From a virus: 34,805 bases of DNA. The notes under the pieces were generated by a model. The model was given only the letters and a program-made list of their open reading frames with translations. It made no database searches and was not told where the DNA came from. Location: the IMG/VR virus record IMGVR_UViG_3300030090_000611, positions 1-34,805 of that record. One strand, given 5' to 3'. Made by a program: the position numbers and the translations under genes. Shown here one piece after another: positions 30,695-34,805 of this stretch (position 1 is its first letter; each line of letters begins with the position of its first letter).

Positions 30695-30844
30695 CTAGTC
30701 TTTAATATTATAAAATACTTTAAAACAACTATCACACATATGGTCAAACTCTAATGGTTCAGTCCACCCATTACTAGTAGTTTTAATAGAAATATAATTT
30801 TTACTACAATCTTCACAGCTTGGTAAATCTTTGACATTATCCAT
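30695..30844 (-). CDS. 49 aa zinc-ribbon microprotein
   Basis: Frame MDNVKDLPSCEDCSKNY to KVFYNIKD, with AGGAG 6 nt before the ATG. Two CxxC pairs (C10-C13 and C37-C40), 24 residues apart, form a textbook zinc ribbon. It follows the terminator at 30866 and precedes the 60 aa gene. Probably a small nucleic acid or protein binder; identity unknown. Confidence 0.7.
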   Translation of the reverse strand: MDNVKDLPSCEDCSKNYISIKTTSNGWTEPLEFDHMCDSCFKVFYNIKD

Positions 30845-30865
30845 TTTATTCTCCTGATTAGTTTT

Positions 30866-30885
30866 AAAAGCCCCCCGAAGGGGGC
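30866..30885 (-). terminator. Rho-independent terminator after first leftward gene
   Basis: GCCCCC (30870-30875) and GGGGGC (30880-30885) form a 6 bp GC stem; on the minus strand its loop reads TTCG, a very stable tetraloop, and TTTT follows. It lies 17 nt after the stop of the 141 aa gene. Confidence 0.85.
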
Positions 30886-30902
30886 CGAGTTGAGCCTAGC
30901 GA

Positions 30903-31328
30903 TTAGTCAAGATCGTCAAGATCTAACTCTTTGAGGAGCTTGATAAACTCGTGTTTCTCTTTGAGAGACAAGTCTTTCTTTGCTATTACTGCTTTCTTCG
31001 CAACCTCTTGAACTGGCTTTGGTTGTGATTTAATAACCGCTTTTGGTTTTAAATCGTCCAGTTTCACTGTGGACATAACTTTGATTGCAAACGGAGTTTG
31101 AAGCTGCTTGTCTTTGAAGAGTGCATCGAGGACTACTTGTGGTACATTGCCGTTGGTCAGAGCCTTTATCGAGGCAAAGATTCTCTTTGAGAGTCTTCCT
31201 GATTTACCTCTGGCCTTCACCAGATACTTTGGTAAGTCATGCTTTTCAGTGACAATGTAAGCCATTTGGTTAGACAACTTACCAAGTTTATAGTCAGAAA
31301 CGAACTCATTAGCGATTGTATCAGTCAT
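30903..31328 (-). CDS. First leftward (early) gene, 141 aa, unknown
   Basis: Starts MTDTIANEFVSDYKLGKLSN with AGGAG before the ATG. Residues 1-85 look folded, residues about 90-120 are a Lys/Pro/Ala linker (KSQPKPVQEVAKKAVIAKK), and the end is an acidic helix (LLKELDLDDLD). It is nearest to the divergent promoters and has its own strong terminator, so it is made alone, early and probably in large amount. Codons and GC content (about 42%) differ from the AT-rich neighbours. This position is typical of host-takeover proteins; no family recognised. Confidence 0.75.
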   Translation of the reverse strand: MTDTIANEFVSDYKLGKLSNQMAYIVTEKHDLPKYLVKARGKSGRLSKRIFASIKALTNGNVPQVVLDALFKDKQLQTPFAIKVMSTVKLDDLKPKAVIKSQPKPVQEVAKKAVIAKKDLSLKEKHEFIKLLKELDLDDLD

Positions 31329-31388
31329 AAGAACTCCTATTGGTTCTGTTATTTAAGAAACAAGGCCCAGCACCGCCGAGCCATTTCC

Positions 31389-31417
31389 AAGGTACGCTGG
31401 TCGGCAGAAGTTGTCAA
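31389..31417 (-). promoter_or_regulatory. Possible promoter for first leftward gene
   Basis: Minus strand TTGACA (31417-31412), 17 nt spacer, TACCTT (31394-31389). The -35 is perfect, the -10 weak. A start near 31382 would give a leader of about 54 nt with AGGAG before the 141 aa gene. Confidence 0.4.
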
Positions 31418-31440
31418 CCTCCCTTCGTGTGAGAGTTAGC

Positions 31441-31453
31441 GCGCATTATGCGC
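31441..31453. repeat. 13 bp palindrome, possible operator
   Basis: GCGCATTATGCGC is a perfect palindrome around one central T, inside the GC-rich island and between opposing promoter-like sites. It could be a protein-binding site. Confidence 0.4.
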
Positions 31454-31521
31454 AGGATCTCCGTGCGAAAGGGTGAAAATCGCCAGTTCGACCATGCCAA
31501 TCGAGCAGAAAAAAAAATCGC

Positions 31522-31550
31522 TTGACAAGCTGGCCGGACTTTGGTATTTT
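31522..31550 (+). promoter_or_regulatory. Rightward promoter-like site with extended -35
   Basis: CGCTTGACAA with TTGACA at 31522-31527, 17 nt spacer, TATTTT (31545-31550). Same extended -35 as at three minus-strand sites. It would make a leader of about 390 nt before the terminase small subunit. Confidence 0.45.
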
Positions 31551-31809
31551 TATATCAGTATTGTATGGCTTAGTAATTAGTATTATTATTATACTAGGAA
31601 GGATATGGAGAGGTTAGTTATAAAACTTAGTAAGTCTTTAAAGAGTCTATATGACTTTGTAAACTAGAAAGAACTAGAGAGATCTCACAGAGATTAGCCT
31701 TGGAGACCTTTAGAGACTATAGAGGTAGGCAGGATGCCATGGGGGGTACCCTATATATATACTAATTCATATACATTTTTAGTCAAAATGGATGTAAACT
31801 AGTTTTGAT

Positions 31810-31835
31810 GCCGCCTTTAAAGTCTTTAAAGTGGC
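31810..31835. repeat. Hairpin built of two TTTAAAG copies
   Basis: GCCGC at 31810-31814 pairs with GTGGC (31831-31835, one G-T pair), and TTTAA pairs with TTAAA inside, with one bulged C and a short loop. No T run follows on either strand, so it is not a plain terminator. Confidence 0.4.
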
Positions 31836-31872
31836 TATATATACATATATGACCCCGGTGGGTCTAAACAAT

Positions 31873-31901
31873 ATTATAGAGTTTATTTTCTATTTTGTCA
31901 A
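31873..31901 (-). promoter_or_regulatory. Perfect leftward sigma-70 promoter
   Basis: Minus strand TTGACA (31901-31896), 17 nt spacer, TATAAT (31878-31873): a full consensus match. The expected start is near 31866, more than 500 nt before the first leftward ATG at 31328. Confidence 0.85.
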
Positions 31902-31909
31902 TATATTTC

Positions 31910-31938
31910 TTGACAAAATGTAAACTAGGTACTATAAT
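31910..31938 (+). promoter_or_regulatory. Perfect rightward sigma-70 promoter at terminase small subunit
   Basis: TTGACA (31910-31915), 17 nt spacer, TATAAT (31933-31938): a full consensus match. The -35 boxes of this and the leftward promoter are 8 bp apart. The expected start (about 31945-31947) falls on the ATG at 31946. Confidence 0.88.
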
Positions 31939-31945
31939 ATAAAAA

Positions 31946-32329
31946 ATGAAAAAAGAGTTGACAACGAAACAACAAAGCTTCTTGGACTGTCTGATAGAAA
32001 CAGGAGGTGATCCTAAACTAGCGGCTGAGAAAGCAGGTTACGCAGCTAATACCCATTGGCAAGTTACAAAAGCATTAAAAACTGAAATAATAGACTTGGC
32101 CTCTAATATATTAGCACAATCTGCACCTAAAGCAGCAATGAAACTTGTAGATGTTATGGAATCTGATACTCCAGTACCACAAGCAAATATAAGATTACAA
32201 GCTGCACAAACTATTTTAGATCGCATTGGATTAGGAAAAACTGATCGATTAGACGTAAACCATAAATCAAGCGGAGGCATCTTTGTTCTACCTGCAAAGG
32301 AAGAAGTTATAATAGATGTACAAGCGTAA
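31946..32329 (+). CDS. Terminase small subunit-like protein
   Basis: A protein of 127 aa. LTTKQQSFLDCLIETGGDPKL followed by AAEKAGY (residues about 5-32) is the helix-turn-helix start typical of small terminase subunits, which recognise the packaging site. A helical middle (APKAAMKLVDVME; NIRLQAAQTILDRIGL) would form the oligomer. It is followed after one small gene by the large terminase. An in-frame TAA just upstream rules out a longer ATG start. The promoter -10 is only 7 nt ahead, leaving no room for a ribosome site. Confidence 0.82.
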   Translation: MKKELTTKQQSFLDCLIETGGDPKLAAEKAGYAANTHWQVTKALKTEIIDLASNILAQSAPKAAMKLVDVMESDTPVPQANIRLQAAQTILDRIGLGKTDRLDVNHKSSGGIFVLPAKEEVIIDVQA

Positions 32330-32540
32330 AAGTTCAACTATACCTTTTGGATATAAATTATCTGAAGAGGATTCTGCATACTTAGAAGAAATTCCAGAGC
32401 AATTAAAGGTTCTTGAAGAAATAAAACCTTTAATAAAAGATCAGTCTATTTCCTTACGAGAAGGATCTATGTGGATAGAACATAAAACTGGTCGTAAATT
32501 AAGTCATATGGGATTAAAGAAGATAGTAGATAATGAATGA
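32316..32540 (+). CDS. Small protein resembling recombinase linker/HTH region, between terminase genes
   Basis: A protein of 74 aa starting MYKRKSSTIPFGYKLSEED. IPFGYKL, then EEIPEQLKVLEEIKPLI, SISLREGSMWIEHKTGRKLS and MGLKKIV follow the order seen in large serine recombinases just after their catalytic domain (PYGY, E-rich helix, S-x-x-x-I-A-x-x-L-N). No catalytic Ser domain is present, so it may be a DNA-binding adaptor. It overlaps terminase small subunit by 14 nt and the large subunit by 8 nt. Confidence 0.72.
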   Translation: MYKRKSSTIPFGYKLSEEDSAYLEEIPEQLKVLEEIKPLIKDQSISLREGSMWIEHKTGRKLSHMGLKKIVDNE

Positions 32541-34212
32541 TTGGGATATAAATCCTTCAAAGTACTTGACAGACTCTGAAGGTAACTTTAAACTTAAAGC
32601 AGATGGGACTCCACGCAAAAAAGGTGGTAGACCTAAAGGTTCTAAATCTAGAGGCTACAATTATCATAGTCAAACAAAAGCTAAAATAGCTGCTAGAAAA
32701 GATATAAGATTAAAAGAAAAGAAGATAGAACAAACAAGACAAAAGTTAAATGCTCTTAAAAGTTCTACAAAAAATAAAAAAGAAGTTCTTTCTAAATTAG
32801 AAGGTACAGAATCTGCTAAAGTAGGAAAGATAGTTGAAGATATTAAATCTTTACCTAAACAATTAAAAAAAGAAACAGAAGATAATATTGTATTTCACCC
32901 TAATGAGGGGCCACAAACAGAATTTTTAGCTGCTGGCGAAATAGACGTACTATACGGAGGCGCGGCAGGTGGTGGTAAATCTTATGCGATGTTAGTTGAT
33001 CCGCTAAGATATTGCCACAAAGAAGCGCATAGAGCCTTAATACTTAGAAGGTCTATGCCAGAACTTAGAGAATTGATAGATAAATCTAGAGAGTTGTATC
33101 CTAAAGCTTTTCCGGGTTGTAAATTTAGAGAAGTAGAAAAGCTATGGAACTTTCCTAGTGGGGCTAAGATTGAATTTGGATTCCTAGAAAGGGATGCAGA
33201 TGTGTACCGTTATCAGGGGCAAGCATATTCTTGGATTGGCTTTGACGAGATTACCCACCTGCCAACAGAATTTGGGTGGAACTATTTAGCATCTCGACTA
33301 AGGACTACTGATCCAAGCATTGTCCCTTACCTACGTTGTACAGCTAACCCCGGAGGTATAGGCGCACAATGGGTTAAAAAAAGGTATATTGACCCCTGTG
33401 TACCTAATGAATCTTTTAAGGGTTCAGATGGCTTGACTCGAAAGTTTATTCCTGCTAGACTACAAGACAATCCGTTTTTATCTAAGGATGGTCGCTACGA
33501 GCAGATGTTAAGAGCATTGCCTGAAGTACAACGTAGGCAGTTATTAGATGGGAATTGGGATATATCAGAAGGTGCAGCATTTACTGAGTTTGATGTAAAT
33601 GTCCATGTAATACCTCCATTTGAAATACCAATACACTGGGAAAGAGTAAAAGGTATTGACTATGGGTATGCATCAGAATCAGCTTGTGTTTGGGCTACTG
33701 TAGATTCTTCTGATGGCACTCTTATTATTTATAGAGAATTATACCAAAAGAACTTGACAGGCGTAGATTTAGCTGGTGTAATTACTCAAATGGAATTAGA
33801 AGATCCTCTATCCGTTGCAGGTGTACTTGATACAGCGGCATGGAATAGAACAGGAACAACAGGCCCTACAGTTGGAGAAACGCTTGTTCGTGCAGGTCAC
33901 AAGCTTCGTAGGGCCGATAAAAATAGAATACAAGGTAAAATACAAATACACGAATATTTAAAAGTATTACCAAGCGGAAGACCAAGAATACAAATATTTA
34001 ATACGTGTCCTAATTTAATTCGTGAGTTGCAAAGTATACCATTAGATAAAAGTAATCCTGAAGATGTAGATACTCATGCACAAGATCACGCATATGATGC
34101 TTTAAGATATTTAATAATGTCAAGACCTAGAATAAATGATCCTCTGTCTAATTTGCGTCATATGAGAATGGAACAAGCCTACACACCAGTAGATCAGGAG
34201 TTTGGGTATTGA
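32533..34212 (+). CDS. Terminase large subunit
   Basis: A protein of 559 aa. ATPase: Walker A GGAAGGGKS (142-150), Walker B SWIGFDE (D238, E239), coupling motif TANPGG (270-275). Nuclease: GIDYGY (D376), VLDTAAW (D433), QDHAYDALRY (D518, D522). It pumps DNA into the prohead and cuts it. The first 120 residues are an unusual extension: a GRPKGSK AT-hook-like motif (32-38), then a Lys/Arg-rich coiled coil. Otherwise it resembles terminases of T7-like and related marine phages. The start ATG overlaps the gene before it. Confidence 0.95.
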   Translation: MNDWDINPSKYLTDSEGNFKLKADGTPRKKGGRPKGSKSRGYNYHSQTKAKIAARKDIRLKEKKIEQTRQKLNALKSSTKNKKEVLSKLEGTESAKVGKIVEDIKSLPKQLKKETEDNIVFHPNEGPQTEFLAAGEIDVLYGGAAGGGKSYAMLVDPLRYCHKEAHRALILRRSMPELRELIDKSRELYPKAFPGCKFREVEKLWNFPSGAKIEFGFLERDADVYRYQGQAYSWIGFDEITHLPTEFGWNYLASRLRTTDPSIVPYLRCTANPGGIGAQWVKKRYIDPCVPNESFKGSDGLTRKFIPARLQDNPFLSKDGRYEQMLRALPEVQRRQLLDGNWDISEGAAFTEFDVNVHVIPPFEIPIHWERVKGIDYGYASESACVWATVDSSDGTLIIYRELYQKNLTGVDLAGVITQMELEDPLSVAGVLDTAAWNRTGTTGPTVGETLVRAGHKLRRADKNRIQGKIQIHEYLKVLPSGRPRIQIFNTCPNLIRELQSIPLDKSNPEDVDTHAQDHAYDALRYLIMSRPRINDPLSNLRHMRMEQAYTPVDQEFGY

Positions 34213-34325
34213 GAATTAAATTTGAAAAAAGATCTAAAATATCTAAACAAAAGGATAGATTAAAAAAACAACAAAAAGAAATTGAACAACAATACGAATT
34301 AATTAAAAAACTAAACGGAGATTAA
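34209..34325 (+). CDS. 38 aa basic coiled-coil microprotein with TTG start
   Basis: TTG 34209 overlaps the terminase stop as TTGA, with AGGAG 8 nt upstream. The product starts MRIKFEKRSKISKQK and ends ELIKKLNGD, a single charged helix. The gap between two genes is exactly filled. A chance frame is possible given its size. Confidence 0.5.
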   Translation: MRIKFEKRSKISKQKDRLKKQQKEIEQQYELIKKLNGD

Positions 34326-34326
34326 T

Positions 34327-34805
34327 ATGGCAAATCCAGTTGTAAACATTAGAAATACAGGGAGGGACTCTGCTGCTGTTGCAGATGTTCGTGCATTATC
34401 AGATAACGTAATTACTTCAGCGACTTCTGCCACTACAGGCACTATTGCTGTAACTGCTGATGCTACTTATGATGTAAGTTTTACTCAACCTGCTGACACT
34501 TCAATCAAAAATCTTATTATGATTGCTAACGGTAACTTAGTTACTGCTGGTGCATCAGGCGATGATATTGATTTTGATTTAGGTACTTCCGCAGGTGGTG
34601 GGCAAATCATTGATGAAAAAGCTATTGCGGATGATGGCGGTTCTGCTGTAACAATTACAGCTAACACACCTCTTTATATTATTGAAAATGGTTTGCCAGC
34701 TACAGCTAATAAGTTTGCTAACATGAGTGGTGGCCCTGCTACATCAGAAGCTATGACACTTTCAGCTTCTTTGTATAGCTCTGCTGCAAGAACGCTTCAT
34801 ATTAG
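34327..34805 (+). CDS. Structural-type protein, cut by right edge
   Basis: Opens at ATG 34327 with GGAG 7 nt before it and stays open to the window end (159 codons seen). It starts MANPVVNIRNTGRDSAAVAD and is Ala/Thr/Ser/Gly-rich with alternating beta-like segments (TIAVTADATYDVSF; IKNLIMIANGNL). This composition is typical of phage head decoration, fibre or other surface proteins. It lies after the large terminase, where head genes usually begin; the exact role cannot be read. Confidence 0.75.
   Translation, partial: MANPVVNIRNTGRDSAAVADVRALSDNVITSATSATTGTIAVTADATYDVSFTQPADTSIKNLIMIANGNLVTAGASGDDIDFDLGTSAGGGQIIDEKAIADDGGSAVTITANTPLYIIENGLPATANKFANMSGGPATSEAMTLSASLYSSAARTLHI

Larger units (their letters stand above)
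31329..31945. other. 617 nt gene-free divergent control region
   Basis: No convincing gene was found on either strand. The left part (31381-31500) has 65 G/C in 120 bases, far above the phage average. The right part is AT-rich with the repeats TTTAAAG and TATATA. It holds several promoter-like sites, a palindrome and a hairpin, listed separately. It separates leftward from rightward transcription and is a candidate for origin or packaging functions. Confidence 0.75.

Noticed and set aside
31441-31510. tRNA-like stretch with TTCGACC
   Set aside because: No acceptor stem or anticodon arm could be paired; no tRNA was found in the window.
31448-31525. 25 aa plus-strand frame (MRRISVRKGENRQ) ending in the TTGACA box
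   Set aside because: No ribosome site and very short; the pattern of a stop inside the -35 is curious but not enough to call a gene.
33754-33782. TTGACA-17-TGTAAT inside the large terminase gene (plus)
   Set aside because: A good match but inside coding sequence for LTGVDLAG, with no extended -35 and no gene start near; could be chance in AT-rich DNA.
1-34805. CRISPR array, integrase, insertion sequence or lysogeny repressor
   Set aside because: No spaced direct repeats, transposase, tyrosine or full serine recombinase, or repressor-like gene could be recognised.

Overview
The window looks like a long piece of a lytic, tailed, AT-rich marine phage genome (probably T7-like or podovirus-like). 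It is densely packed, genes are linked by ATGA or TAATG overlaps, and there is no integrase or repressor. Replication genes are of the T7 kind: a family A DNA polymerase with 3'-5' exonuclease, a primase-helicase with Zn finger, Toprim and RecA-like parts, a gp2.5-like ssDNA-binding protein and a gp3-like endonuclease I. They sit with a class I ribonucleotide reductase pair, but no phage RNA polymerase is seen. Promoter-like sites are of the host sigma-70 type, and several have the CTTGAC -35 common in alphaproteobacteria. A glutamine-riboswitch-like RNA also points to a marine phage. The host cannot be named from this sequence.

Layout. Positions 2-16440 (+) hold late genes. First come five large virion-type proteins: a glutamine-rich hendecad coiled coil open at the left edge, a protein with a cationic amphipathic N-terminus, a 176 aa protein, a 621 aa protein and an 1801 aa giant whose C-terminus resembles an ADP-ribosyltransferase. 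These are followed by a LysM protein, an M15 peptidase, a 3TM-type holin and small membrane proteins. The run ends with a group of very basic small proteins, split by a putative glutamine riboswitch that precedes a 48 aa YRG-motif peptide.

Positions 16432-31328 (-) hold early and middle genes read leftwards. From the promoter side these are a 141 aa first gene with its own terminator, many small proteins, a DUF932-like protein, SSB, primase-helicase, DNA polymerase, a run of PD-(D/E)XK-type nucleases, endonuclease I, a DUF3310-like protein, NrdA, a small lipoprotein and NrdB. The two gene sets converge and overlap by 9 nt near 16432-16440.

Positions 31329-31945 form the one long gene-free region. 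It contains a GC-rich island, a palindrome, a hairpin and two perfect, back-to-back sigma-70 promoters. The right one fires straight into the terminase small subunit (31946), followed by a recombinase-like small protein, the large terminase, a tiny coiled-coil protein and a structural protein cut by the right edge. Portal, capsid and tail-tube genes are not in the window and probably lie beyond the right edge.

In combination, host RNA polymerase would read the leftward genes to recycle nucleotides and replicate DNA. The rightward genes package DNA and build a virion whose large proteins probably travel into the host. Several supported genes are under 60 codons or use GTG or TTG starts and are easily missed; they are listed with their evidence.
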